From Eudorina sp. 2006-703-Eu-15 (lineage: Eukaryota; Chlorophyta; Chlorophyceae; Chlamydomonadales; Volvocaceae), in contig BDSI01000019.1 of NCBI GenBank assembly GCA_003117195.1, forward strand, positions 682,001-746,000: DNA of 64,000 nt, given 5' to 3'. The notes beneath the pieces are model-generated. The model worked only from the letters and a program-made list of their open reading frames with translations, made no database searches and had not been told where the DNA came from. Positions 1 through 11,900 of the stretch are shown here, piece after piece. Within the stretch, counting starts at the first letter, position 1. Every line of letters begins with the position of its first letter. The translations under genes were made by a program, and so were the position numbers.

Positions 1-1181
1 GACGTCGACCTCGACCTTGTGCCCAGGTCCTCCCAAATGGAGAGAGGGGAGAGATGAGACGGGTGAGATGGGTGGCCCGCCACTCCACCGCACATCAACA
101 CCCATACGGCACATCGCATCGCACCGCACCGCACCGCACCGCACAATCGCCGAATCACGCAACAACACTGCGACGCTCCGTGCCCCTCCAGGACCCTGCG
201 GTGAATTCCCCCCCCCAGCAACGCAGGGCGGTCAGACTGCGACTGCGCCACTGCTTTGCTTGAACCCGGCGGCCCGTTGGAGGCATCCGGCGGCAAGGAA
301 AGGAAAGCTCTTTCCTCGAACCCCTTGATGCCCGCAGACTCAGTCCCCGGGCCCCGCCGACGCGCAACGTGTGCCCACTGTCGGCTTTCCACGCGGCATT
401 CCTTCCGCAACGAACAGGCCGCAAGACCGCGAGGGCAGGTCAGCAATTTGGGGCCTGCAGACATGTACTGCCGAACATAACCTGACCTTGGTCAAAAACC
501 GCCTTCAGCATTCGCCTCACCCAACATCAGGGACAAGGACGAAAGTATGACAGGCACCGCAGGGGTCAGAGCACAAATGACAATCATGATCATCACGAAA
601 GCGACAACAGCCAGGCGGCACTGACCAACCACTGCACAGCGTATGGACGGGCAGTACACCCTCGGCGTCCCAGCGTTGGTTGTGTCCCACAACACCAGCG
701 ACGGCGGTTGGTGGGTCACTTGTACGGCAACTCAGGAACCCTCGCACTCTCTCTCTCCCTCCCGGACGGGGTATGGCTCCTGGGCGGCGAGGCGGCGGTG
801 GCTGCTGATCGCCTCGTCCACGGCTCTGAGGAAGTCCCTCCTCTCATTACTCAGCCTAACGCCCACCCCGCTACATCGCTGCACGCAGCCCTCTGCTAAG
901 CATCCCCCGCGCGGCCCACCCCGCACCGCACCGCAGTGCCGCGCAAAGCAGCCACCCGGGCAGGTCGCACCCACCGCCGCCCCACCTTGCTGCCCCATGC
1001 TCTCGCCCGCTGCTCCTTCCGCCGCCCCAACACCCATCCCCGGATGGGGACCGCGGACTTGGGAAGCGCCAATGTAACGCCTCCGAAGCCCTAGAGACCC
1101 GGATCGAAATCCAGAGCCTGGCCCGCCGGTGGCCGCCCGCTCTCCTCCCCACCCCTCCCCTCGCCCACGGGGAGAGGGCCG
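1..1181. other. Intergenic / 3' flank of carrier gene
   Basis: No supportable gene. The stretch lies downstream of the minus-strand mitochondrial carrier. It is GC-rich, with a short run of CACCG-type pentamers near 115-146 and several overlapping open frames on both strands that lack family resemblance and look like chance frames in GC-rich DNA. Confidence 0.5.
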
Positions 1182-2188
1182 TCAGGCCGCCCCGGTGAGG
1201 CGCTTCATGGTCTCGTAGGTCGTGAAGGCGATGGCCATGCCCGGCAGCACCTTGGCGAACTCCGGCCCCAGCCCCCGGTAGAAGGCCGCCACGCCGCCCT
1301 CCGACCAAACCGCCCGGACCACGTCCAGGTAGCGCAGCCGGCCCAGCGCGCCGCGCTCGTACACCTGCGCAGCGGGGTAGCGTCAAGAGGTAAAGAGGTG
1401 GGGGCGGCGCTTCCTCCTTGTTACTTCTCCATGCGCACCATCGGCTGTTTGTAGATAAATGTCGATCAACTCTGCTAGGCATTCGCAAACATCCGTCAAA
1501 CCGGTATATGCCCCCTACCCAATTCGCTATACCCCGCTCCATCCGACCCCCACACATGACCGCCACCTCTCCCTGCATCCACCGCCCTCACATGCTACCG
1601 CTCTGAACCTAGGTGCCCGCCCGACCCATGTCCTGACAGAACAACACCGCCTTCCACCGCCGGCCAGGTCCGCATCCCCCCCTCCCCACGCCCAGGAAGC
1701 CTTCACCGCCACATGTTGCTGACCCACACCGCAGGGGGGTGCGGTGTGGTGTGGTGTGGTGTGGATCCCCACCACCACCCACTCCCCCTCCACCAGCGCA
1801 ATTTGAATACCGTCAATCTACCAACTTCCCCTATCTCATCCCCTGTTCCCCTGCCCCCGCGCCGCGCACCTGCAGCCGCCGTCGCACCACATCCAGCGGG
1901 AAGGTCAGCGAGGAGGTGCACAGCCCGGAGAGGCAGGCGCACACAGCGCTGGTCAGCGGCGAAGGGGACACCGGCGGCGCCCCCGAGCAGGCGGCCGCCG
2001 CCCCGGATGACGACATCAGCCGCCCCGCACCGGCGGCGGCCTCCGCCCTGCCGTCGCCACCGCCGTCGCCACACGACGACGGCCCCGCCCCGTCCGTCCG
2101 GCAGTGCCGCCGCTGCCCCTGCTCCTGGGGAGGAGGTTGCAGAAGCTGTTGCTCCAGCTCCTTCTGCTGTTGTTGATGCTGCTGCTGC

Positions 2189-2231
<43 letters not shown>

Positions 2232-3643
2232 GCTGACGTTCCAGGTGGTTAGCTTGCTGTATTTGCAATGCCAGGCTCTTAAACGTGTCATAGAAACAGA
2301 AGTTGAAGGCTAGGCCCGGGACCACCTGCGCGAGGGTGGCCCCGAGCCCCTTGTACAGCCCCCTCACGCCCTGCTCCGCCACGATGCGTCGCAGCGCAAG
2401 GGGCACCCGGGCAAAGACAGGCCGGTGCTGGTGGTGGTGCTGGCGGTGGTGCTGATGTAGGACAGGCGCTAGCAACTGCGTGGATCCGCAGGCGGCTGCG
2501 GCGGCGGCGCCCGCCCCGGCCCCATTGGCGCTGGCGGCGAGGGTGCTGCACCCGCGGGGGCTGGTCTCCGCGGCTATGCGAGTCCGAAGGAGGTCCAGGG
2601 GGTAGGCCTGCACCCAGCCGGGAGGGGCGGGGAAGGGGTTGGGTGGGGGTGGAGCGGGCGACAGGGAGGGGAGCGGGGATGTCCGCGTCCACGCGGGCGG
2701 CAGATGGAGATAGGAGGCCGCAGGGCAACGCTGTATTTGTCCTGATATGACATGCGGACAGCGAGCCTCAATTTCATCCTTCCCCCACCGCAACCCCCTT
2801 TGTCAAAAAAAACCCAAGAACAACCTGCAGGACGGTCGACTTTGATCGTCGCAGCGCAACGGTGAAGTTCAGTGCGCAGCGCTGCTGCGCGGTGTGCAGC
2901 GGTGCGGCGCGGTGCGGACTGCGGAGTCAGCAGGTGCAGCGAAGAGGAGCAAGAGGGGAGGTTGGTGTGACCCGCTCACCGCTGTGCAGGCGACCAGCCC
3001 TGAGACCGCACCCGCCGCCCAGGCGCGCGCTGACTCGTTGGGCAGGCGGCCTTGCAGCGCGCGCTTGGTGGACTCGTAGGTGAAGAAGTTTGTGGCGGAG
3101 TAGGGTATCCGGTGCATGATGGTCACCAGGTTGCCCTTCCACAGGGCCCAGATTCCCTCCGTGGCCGCGATGTGGCGAAGGGCCGCGAACACGCCCAGTT
3201 GCGGGCCCCCAAGGCCCGCTCCCGCCACGGCCAAGCCCTTCACCTGTCAGTCAAGCGAACCAGGCGTTCTCTTTGGGCAAAAAGTAAGCGAAGGCTGCAA
3301 CGGGCAAAAAGTAAGCGAAGACTGAGGGAAAGGAACGACGAACCTGGTATAGAATTGTGAGGCGCGCCAGCGGTGCCGTGCAAGTCTTCGCCAGAGCTCC
3401 AGAAACACCGCCGCATAACGCCAACTTTAGTGCGTTATGAGGTACCAATGGCGCAGCTTCGCTTGCGTTCGTCTCATCGCTTAAAAGGACGACAACGTCA
3501 TCATCATCGACACAGGTTTGGCTGCTGCGGCCGGAAGTGCTGGCGTCCGCAGCTGTAAACGTGCGGCCCCAAAGGGCTTCCGAAGCGGTCTGTGTTAAGG
3601 GAGGCATCATTCGCTCCGCAGTTCTTGCCCCGCCCATCGTCAT
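1182..3643 (-). CDS. Mitochondrial carrier family protein (plant-type) with polyQ insertion
   Basis: Solute transporter of the mitochondrial inner membrane (SLC25-like fold, three repeats of two helices). Four exons join in phase 0: 3344-3643, 2980-3243, 1870-2607 and 1182-1364, giving 494 aa. Signature motifs are PLAR at residues 91-94 (repeat 1), PLDLLR at 191-196 (repeat 2) and PLDVVR at 425-430 (repeat 3). The stretch KTCTAPLARLTILYQ, followed by WKGNLVTIMHRIPYS, resembles the plant subfamily around Arabidopsis At2g37890/At3g55640, where alanine at the first acidic position is normal. The substrate is unknown. The protein is far longer than the usual ~300-350 aa because about 115 residues rich in Q, A and G are inserted between repeats 2 and 3. 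There are also ~70 polar residues at the N-terminus. The start is the first ATG of exon 1. It is divergent from the Smr gene. Confidence 0.88.
2164..2236 (-). repeat. CAA/CAG triplet repeat encoding polyglutamine
   Basis: A run of TTG/CTG triplets on the plus strand reads on the minus strand as about 20 consecutive glutamines, one histidine and four more glutamines, starting near residue 313 of the mitochondrial carrier. Most of the run is CAA. It sits in frame within exon 3. Confidence 0.85.
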
Positions 3644-4205
3644 TGAAGAGCAACAACCAATTCCATCAAAAACAATTCCATCAAACGTAATCCTTATTTA
3701 GAGAGAAAAGGTAGGCGCGAATGGGTGGATACCACACTCTGGAAGCATGTCGTCCAATTTTGCCGTACGGCGTCAGTAATCCATGTGCATCGGCACAAGA
3801 CGTTATGCCATTTTCTGAAGGTGTTAAACATTCGTTGTTGTGCTTCCATTGACGACTCCATCGGATAGGCGGCGTCTATCTGCAGTAAAAATCCTACGAT
3901 TTTCCAAAGCCCGACAGCAGAAGCATTATGTGTGCCAGCTGTGGGCGTGTGCTGAAAATGCTAGCACGTATTGCAAACTCAGCGAAACCCTAGCTTCGAC
4001 ACCAGATGTTACCGACCATATGACTCCCATGTCAGATGTGAACTGGTAGACTCTTGCATCCCTAAGAGCGGTGCATACATCTCGCAGCCTCATTGACATC
4101 ACCCCAGCCTTTGGCCGCCCACGCCAACCCACATCGCCCAACACGCATTATATCGCCAGCCTCACCCTTGCCTAGGACTAAACCCAAACCCCAACTAGTC
4201 AAGGG
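3644..4205. promoter_or_regulatory. Divergent promoter region
   Basis: This 562-bp gap separates the start codons of the minus-strand mitochondrial carrier and the plus-strand Smr gene. The two genes are head to head, so both promoters and 5' UTRs should lie here. It is more AT-rich than the flanking exons. No specific TATA box or operator could be assigned. Confidence 0.4.
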
Positions 4206-5071
4206 ATGGGCAACTTCTTCAGTAGCAATGACAACAAGGCAGGGGGTGCCTCCTTCAACATCATCCCAGACACCTCCTCGCCCGATTACTGGCGACAGAA
4301 AGGAGACGAGCTGGCGCGCGCGCGCAACCAGGCGTTCGCGGCAAGCAAGGCGGCCTACGAGGCGGGCGACCACGCTCGAGCGGGCGAGCTCTCCCGGCAG
4401 GGCAAGGCGTACGCTGCCGAGGTACGACATCGGGTGGATGGTTTAACGTTTACCGGCTTTCAGGCCCTCCGCACTCCAAGGGACAAAGCCGTCGGCCCGT
4501 AGGATGCCCTGTTGGGGGCCGGAGTCTCCAGCCTAGGCCTTTCTCCATCCAGCGGCTCCTCGCTTCGTTTTACTCTGATCCCAGCCTGACACCTCACCTG
4601 CCCGGCTTGCTACCTTGACTATCTACCCTGGTCCGTGTTGGGCGAGCACAAAGTATGTGCTGTCGTACTGTCGTATGGCCGTACTGCGGTGCTGCTGCGC
4701 AGTCGAAGCAAGCACACGCCCGGGCGGCGGCGCTCTTCCTGCAGCGGAACAACCCGGGCGGCACAGGCGACGCTCCAGGGGAGTCCCCGCCGGGCCAGAT
4801 CGACCTGCACGGCCTTCGGGTGGATGAGGCGGTCGCGGTGGTGGAGCGGGCGCTGGCGCGGGGGCGCGCGGCGGGGCAGTCGCGGCTAGTGCTGGTGGTG
4901 GGTCGGGGGCTGCACAGCGCGGGCGGGCAGGCCAGGTTGCGGCCGGCCATCGAGCAGCTGGTGCGGCGGTGCCACGTGCGGGTGACCCCGGGGATGCCCA
5001 ACGAGGGGTGCGTCACGGTGGACTTTGTGAGCGAGGAGCAGGCGGGCTGGCGGGGCTGCGTGATCTGCTGA
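4206..5071 (+). CDS. DUF1771 + Smr domain protein, candidate for dual lipidation
   Basis: Two exons, 4206-4421 and 4703-5071, join in phase 0 to give 194 aa. Residues ~26-88 match the helical DUF1771 region (YWRQKGDELARARNQAF). Residues ~103-182 are an Smr domain with IDLHG (105-109) and VGRGLHSAGG (138-147), the two hallmark motifs. Smr domains bind or cut nucleic acid; eukaryotic DUF1771-Smr proteins are often linked to RNA or mRNA surveillance. The N-terminus MGNFFSS fits the N-myristoylation consensus (G2, S6). The last four residues, CVIC, fit a CaaX prenylation box. Both signals are seen in the sequence, but their use is inference. The ATG at 4206 is chosen because it gives the glycine at position 2 and the downstream frame is clean. 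The actual substrate is unknown. Confidence 0.85.
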
Positions 5072-5970
5072 AGAGGCTGCGTGCCGGGGTTGCGGCGGAT
5101 TGCGTTTGGCGTGACGAAAGCACGTAACAGATAGATAGCGCAGAAAGGGAGCCGATGAAGGAGCCGATGGTGTCAGGAGAGTAATGTAGCCAGGCATTCC
5201 GGGAAGTGAAGGCTATTTCAGAATCTTTTCTGGCCTGGTAGGGAACCGATGCGATACACCAAGGGCTGCTCGAACACGACTGCAGGCGCTATCGAGTGAA
5301 CGACGGGTTTTGCCCAACGCTTCAGTCAGGGTTGTTGCTTGACGAAGCAATTGTACGCAAGTGGTGGTACTTAAGTGAAGGGTGTCGCCAGAAAGTGCTT
5401 GTTCAGCTGCGGTGGTTGACTGGCAAGGCTGTGGCCCGAGTGAACCAAACCCCATATTCCTGCACCATCTGTATATAATGCATGTTCGCTGCTTAAGGTA
5501 TTGGCATTCTGCTATGCTTACGGGGCGATGTGACCAAGCTGGAAGCAGCTTACAACCATAAACCGAGGTTTGTGAGCTGTTCCGTGCGGATGCGGCGAGT
5601 CAGCTTGCATGATCACGCACGGCTGGCCACATCCTGCCACTGCAAACGCCCCCGCGGGCACTCGCAAATCCCGGGTGGGTCGAACGCTCTCTTATTGCTA
5701 CCTCCTCATTGCCACCACTACAAATTGCATCTCTCAAGCCTCTCACCACACAACAGAGCGCCATAAAAAAACCGTTTTTATTGCTCCTGGACGAATACCG
5801 TGCCGCACACCAGCATGCATGGCGTCCCACACTGCGTCCACAACAGCACACAGAAAAGAAAAAGAATGCGCATGGCTGCACATGGCTGGCTAACTTCATA
5901 CGCAAAACAACATCGAGGCCTCTCTTTTCCCTTCCCTAAGTAGTCTAATCTGCGACGTCGTCTAAGTTCT
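5072..5970. other. Convergent 3' intergenic region
   Basis: This stretch lies between the 3' ends of the plus-strand Smr gene and the minus-strand UTP10 gene. It holds only short open frames with no recognisable family. It contains the likely UTP10 polyadenylation signal at 5550-5554. Confidence 0.5.
5550..5554 (-). terminator. Candidate polyadenylation signal TGTAA
   Basis: The minus strand reads TGTAA here, 417 bases past the UTP10 stop. It is the first such pentamer downstream of that stop. TGTAA is the usual polyadenylation signal of volvocine green algae. A pentamer can occur by chance. Confidence 0.35.
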
Positions 5971-8900
5971 CTAAACCTTCAGGTACTCGTCCAGCTTCTC
6001 GCCGCTGATCTCCTCCAGCTGCGCCACCACCTCCCGCACCCGGGCCGCCACCGCCGCATCTACGTCCTCCAGCAGCTCACTCAGGAACGGCAGCGCCTCC
6101 GGCAGCAGCACCAGGTACTCCTCCCGCAGCCGATCCACCAGCTGCGCCACCACCTCCAGCGCCAGCGCGCGCGTGCGGGACGAGGCGCTGCGGGTGAGCA
6201 TCAGCGTCGCGTGGTTGAGCGGCTTCCACAGCGCGTCGCTGTTGGCCGCCACCGCCATAGCCAGCAAGCTGCCCACCGCCGCGGCGCCCAACGGGCCCAG
6301 CGAGGCGGCGCCGTCGGGCGCGGTGAAGACCCGCGTGGTCTTGCCCAACGAGACGTAGGCGGCCAAGTCGGGATCGGTGTGATGGGTGGAGCGGAGGAAG
6401 GGCACCACGACTTCGGGCGGCTCGGCATCGAGCTGGGAGACGAGGGCGGGCTGCAGCCGGGTGAAGCGGTCCGCGTCGATGAATCCGACGGTGTCGTGCA
6501 GGAAGCAACGGTGCAGCGCCCGGACGATGCGTAGGCGCAGCAGCCATGACAGACAGAGCTGCTGGTCGCGATAAGTCGCCACCGCGTCGGCGTCGGCGCC
6601 GCCGTCAGCTGCGGCTGCACCGCTGCTGTCCTCAGCCGCTCCCCGGCGCTGCTTCTTCTTGCTCCTCGCCGCACCCTTGCCGCCGCCAGAGCCCTCCTCA
6701 CCGCCCAAGTGCTGAATGCACAGATCCAGTAAGTGCCGATAGTACGGCACCAGCACGGACCGGAGACGGTCCGCGAGCGCATTCACAACGCCGAAGAGCG
6801 CCACCATACGGCCCATATACGACGGCTCACTGCCAGCTCCCGGCGCCTCCGAAACCGAAACCGTTGACGCCCACTCCAGCAGACGCAGGAATAGCGGCTT
6901 AAAGCGGGCCTCGCTCAGTTTCATCACCAGCGCAACCAAGGCTCCAATGGCAGCGGCTTCCACGGCATCAATCGCCGCTTCGCCGTGCACCGCCAAAGCC
7001 TTGGGCCGTCGCTGCCGAACATCCAGCGCACGGAGCAGGAAGGCCAGCATTCCATCCGCGTACTGTGCAGCGAGCTTCGGCTCCAGGGAGGCAGCCGCCG
7101 CCGCCATCATTTGCAGCAGCGCCACCGTCGGCGCCGCGCCACTGGCCGCGTCCGGCGCGTCACAGGCCGCCGCCAGGCACGGCTCCAGTCGTTCGTACAG
7201 CGCAGGCAGCAGCAGGCGCGTCGGCACAGCAGTCGGCAGCCGTCCACGGATCGACGCGGCGAACTGGTCGCAGCCGGCCGCTCTGCACGCCAGGACTCGC
7301 GGGTTGAGCAAGATGGCCAGAACCGCCGGCAGATGTGGGCTGAGGAACCCTCCGAGCGTCTCCACCAGCGCGTTCAAACAGGCCAGCGCACTGGACAGCT
7401 CTAGCGCCGCATCGTCTCTTTCGCTCTTCCTACTGCGCCGGCGACCCGCACCCGTCAACTCCTCGTCCGAGTCGTCGCCCTCCAATGGCGGCTCGTCTTC
7501 GTTGTCTTCTGAGCCGACAGCGTCGTCCTGCATCTTGTCGTCGGGGGCATCGCCAGCGCCGCCGGCCGCAGCACGAGCAAGCCGCGCCCACGCCGAGTCT
7601 GCCGCCGCCACGGCGGCCGCCACCGTCGCGGGCAGCACGGGCACCAGCCGCGCTTGCAGCGCCCGGACAAACGTCGCCGCCGTCGCCAGCGCACTTGCCC
7701 GAATGCTCGCGTGGTTGTCCTTGGTTGCGGCCAGCACCGCTGGCACCCCCGCTAGCAACGCCGCATGCTGCAGCGTCCCAAACTCAGCAGCAATCGTCGC
7801 CAGGGCCACCAGTGCCAGCTGCCGCGTCAGCGGCGACGCGCCAGTGTTCGCGCCCGCAGATTCCGCTGGCGGCTGCAGCAGCGGCGGCAGCATGGCGCAG
7901 GCACGCGCTGCCGCATCACTCGCCTGCCGGAGCTTGGCGTTACGGACACGCTGCGGCAGCTCAATCTGGTCCTCAATCTCCGCCTTGACGCCCCGGACCT
8001 TGTCGGTGAAGAGCTTGATGGCGCGGCGCTTCACCTTGTCAGCCGGGTGCTCGGCCAGCGTCAGAAGCGACTGCAGGTAAGTGTCCGCTGCCATGACGCC
8101 CTGGAGAGCTGAAAAGAGGCCGTACAGGCCGCGGCTGGCTGCCAGGACAGCCAGGTGAGAGGCCGCCTTCTTGTCGGCAGACTCTTTGTTGGGAGTCACA
8201 GCAGAGGGCGCGCCGGGCCGGACTTCGTTGGGCTGCAGGAGCTGCATCTGCGCCAGCGCGGCCTCCATCAGACGGCGGCAGCCCAGGTCCAACGCGGGGT
8301 CGGGGTCGGGGCGGCGGAATGAGGCACTTGCAGCGCTAATCGCCGACTTGAGCTGCGGGTCAGAAAAGAAGGTTTGAGACAGCAACACAGTGGGTCATTG
8401 TCAAAACGAAACAATAATCTTACTAACTAGGTGTATGGTATGGACACCGCATGCCATATGGACCGCAGCGGGCTACCAATGCCGTGGTGAGTCATCACGT
8501 CGTGGTGCGTCACATGTCGAATGCTTGGACTATTGTGGGTTGCGAACGGATGATATGGCCTCATAGAAATCCGCTAATGTTTGTCATCACTAGCTGCAGC
8601 TCCCCCGTAGGGTCACCACATCAGTGTGTGTAACAATGGAGTATATCATCGGCCATGCACCCATCGCTCCATTAATGTCCGCCTCGCTACTGAGTACACA
8701 CAAGACCTAATACCATGCAAATTAGAAATAAATCGCAGCTATGCCGCTGCGAACATCATGCCGATGCCGCTGCGAACATCATGCAGGAACAAGGACGCAC
8801 CTTGAGCTGGGTCGTAACGAAGACGACGACTGTTCGTGGGAGGGCCTTGACCGGCCGCTGGCCGCTGGCGCTCAGCGCCATCTCCATCACCCGGGAGCAG

Positions 8901-11900
8901 CAGGCCAGACGGACGGGGAGCTCCACCTGCAGCGCAATCACACGTCCCGCACACAAGCATTTCGTAAACGTTGCGGTCGCACAAACCACCAACAAGGCGC
9001 AACACAAGAGAGCAAAACATGTGGAAGCTGCGTACAGTGCGAGCGAGGCCTCAGAAACCGTAGTAATAAAGGCTCAGCATGGGCTAGCTAAGACTGACGT
9101 GCAAATAAAATGTTGTATCGTCACCGGCCTCGCCCGTCTTGTATCGGCGGTCAATGTGCAGCGAAGCAAGCGCCACATGCGCAAGGACCATGCCCCATGG
9201 GGCTCCACGGTCCCCGGGGCCAAATGCCATGGCCACGACCAGATGCACAGCCTGTCCAAGGCATCACCAAGTTACCCACTACTGTGTCTATACCAAATTC
9301 CCTCAAGCTCCCACCCCACCGTGCTCACCTGCAACGCAAGTTGTGACGCCAGCTCTGGCAACCAGTCCGAGGGCGATGTCTCTGCCTCGGTGTTAGGTTG
9401 CTGCTCTTCTACCGGTTCCACCTTCTTGGAGGTGCCCTTGGGCGTCTTTCCGCCGGGGGTCTTGGCGGGCGTCTTCGCCTTGCCGGCCGCGGGTTTCGAG
9501 TCCGCTGTGTGGCGCAGCAGAACAAGCAGACCGTCCGCCAGGCCCTCCTCAGCCTGAGGGAAATCATGTGGAACGGCGCATAGGGCGAACAGGGGTACAG
9601 GCAGGGCTTGTCAGCCGTCACTGGGGTTTCGGTTTCCATTGCCAGAATCTTGCAATGTGGCTGCGTCAAGCCAACGCCCAGTGCCCCAACGTTGCTGCGT
9701 CAGGCCAGTGCCAGCGTGCCCCAACGTTGTGCCATTAACAATTTCAAGTGCAATATCTAGCGGCCGTCAGACAAATGCCTCGATTGTCGTCGTAGGCGGC
9801 TACAGCTCCGGCAGAACGCCGGGGTGCTGCATAAGGCGCCGCTCGGATTCGTCATCTAAGTGGTCATCATTCGGCCGATGTACTCTAAAAGATGTTTTCA
9901 GATTACTCGCCGGAGAGCCAAGCACACCCGGTCAAGCTAGGTCAACATCAGTGCAGTGGCGTCTTGTGGTAGCGTCTTATAATCTGTACAGCTCACTGAT
10001 TACTGTGCAGCGGGAGCTTGCTCTTCACTTACCGCTGGCAGTGCACGAAGGAGGGAGAACAGCACATCGGTTCGGCGATGCGGCGGCAGTGCCGGCAGGG
10101 AGGCCACCACCTGCTCCCACAGGGCCTCGGCGCTGCGACCCGCCGCCACCCAGGCCGGCACCACGGATGCCAGCGCCGTGGCTCCCACCGCCCGGCTGTG
10201 CTCATCGTCCTGAAGTGCGGCAGATTGGTTGACCACTGCCAGCACCTGAAGGAAAAAGTCACGACAAGCGAGGAGAAATGTATCAGGACTAAATCAACAC
10301 ATCATACTACATGACAAAGACGCTCGTGGCAACCGTGCATGCAGGCACTGCGCAAAGAGCTGCAAAGGACAGGACCTCATATGAAGAAATAAACAGCATC
10401 GAAGCTTCTCAGAAACTGTGAAAGCGTCAAAAAGGTTTTAATCATCGGTCCGTCAGCTTAGGCACGCCCCCGCCGTATGCCCTCCAACCCGCTTGGAACG
10501 AAAACCCCCTCATTTTTTCTTAAGTCGATTGGATAAAACATTATCGTGCACACGACCGCTCAGGCAGAACATGCACGGCATGTACTACCGTTCCGCAAGG
10601 TATCAGCCCCCCACTCCCCGCATTCACAACGCCCCACCTGCAGGACGTGCGACAGCGCGGCCTCCGGCATCGTGGTTGCCAGCGCCGCAAGCAGACCCAG
10701 CGCCGCGTTCCGCACCGCCGCATCGGGTGCCTCGCGGGCGGTGCGCACAGCCAGCTCCAGATCAAACGCCACCGACGTTCCATCCGTTGCCTCCATCTCG
10801 ACGTCTGCGCCTCCGTCGCCGCCTCCGCGAGCCTTGCTGCGCGCCAGAGCCGTCAATACCTGCAGCGCCAACGTCGCCGCATAGCCCGCCAGCGACGACT
10901 TGGCCGATCCGTCTTCAGCCGCCTCCGCCTCCGGCCGCGCGTCATCCTCAACCTGATCATCATCCGCCTTCAACACGCTGGCGATGCTGCTAACGACCGG
11001 CAGCAACCGTTGCAGCAGCGACTGGCAAGCACCCACGAGCAACCCCGACTTGCGAATGCCCGTGCGCCACTGGAGTAGCTCCAGAACCGACACTGCGTCC
11101 CTTAAGGCTGCGGGATCTAGCGGCGGCGGGGCCGACGGAGCCGCATCGGCAGCCACTGCGGCCTTCTTGCTCTTCTTCTTGGAACGGACGGTCGCGGCGG
11201 CGGTGTCATCGGCTGAAGGGTTCAGCAGCGGAACCAGCAACTCAGCGGACAGTGGAATCGCCTCCAACGCTGCCCTGGCGGCGCGACGAACTTCCTCGTC
11301 CAGATCCCCCTCGTAGCTCCCGAGCAGCACCGCGAAGAGCTCCCGGACCGTCACACCATTCACCGGCAGCGGCGCAAACAGGTCATTCGACACCTGCTGC
11401 ACCGCGGCCAGCCGTGCGGCCGCAAGCGCCTCCACCGCTGCTGGCGCCGAAGCCGGCGCCGGGCGCAGCTCCGCTGCCTCCGCTAGTGGACCGAGCGCCG
11501 CCTCCTCACCAACGGCGACAGCCGCAGCTACAGAGGCGGGGGTGAACAACGACGTAACGAGAAGCGTCACGGCCTTGGCGTCCAGCGGGGTGGCAGATGA
11601 CAGGTCCTCCTTAAGCCTAGAGACGAGACGAGAAAGGTACGCGGACCCGGCCTTGAAGAGCTCCGACCGGAGCGGTGCTAATACCGATGACGATAATGAT
11701 GTCGCCGCCGCGGCAGTGGTCGAAGAAGTCGTGCCCTTATCAAGGCAGGTCAAGACGGCGCAGACAGTATTGACGCCCGCGGGATCCACTCCCATGCCGG
11801 CTAGGCTCGCTGTCAGGTACGCAGCAAGGTCCGATGCGGTCGCAGCGGGCAGCGCCAAGACGGCTGCCGGCGTCGGAGGCGCAGCCCCCGCGGCTCCGCT

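Noticed and set aside
871..1578. 235-codon minus-strand frame overlapping carrier exon 4
   Set aside because: The correct carrier frame at 1182-1364 carries the conserved sixth-helix sequence. This longer frame is out of phase with the upstream exon.
6947..8080. 377-codon plus-strand frame opposite UTP10 exon 10
   Set aside because: It is the antisense shadow of a GC-rich coding exon. The minus-strand frame shows clear UTP10 homology.
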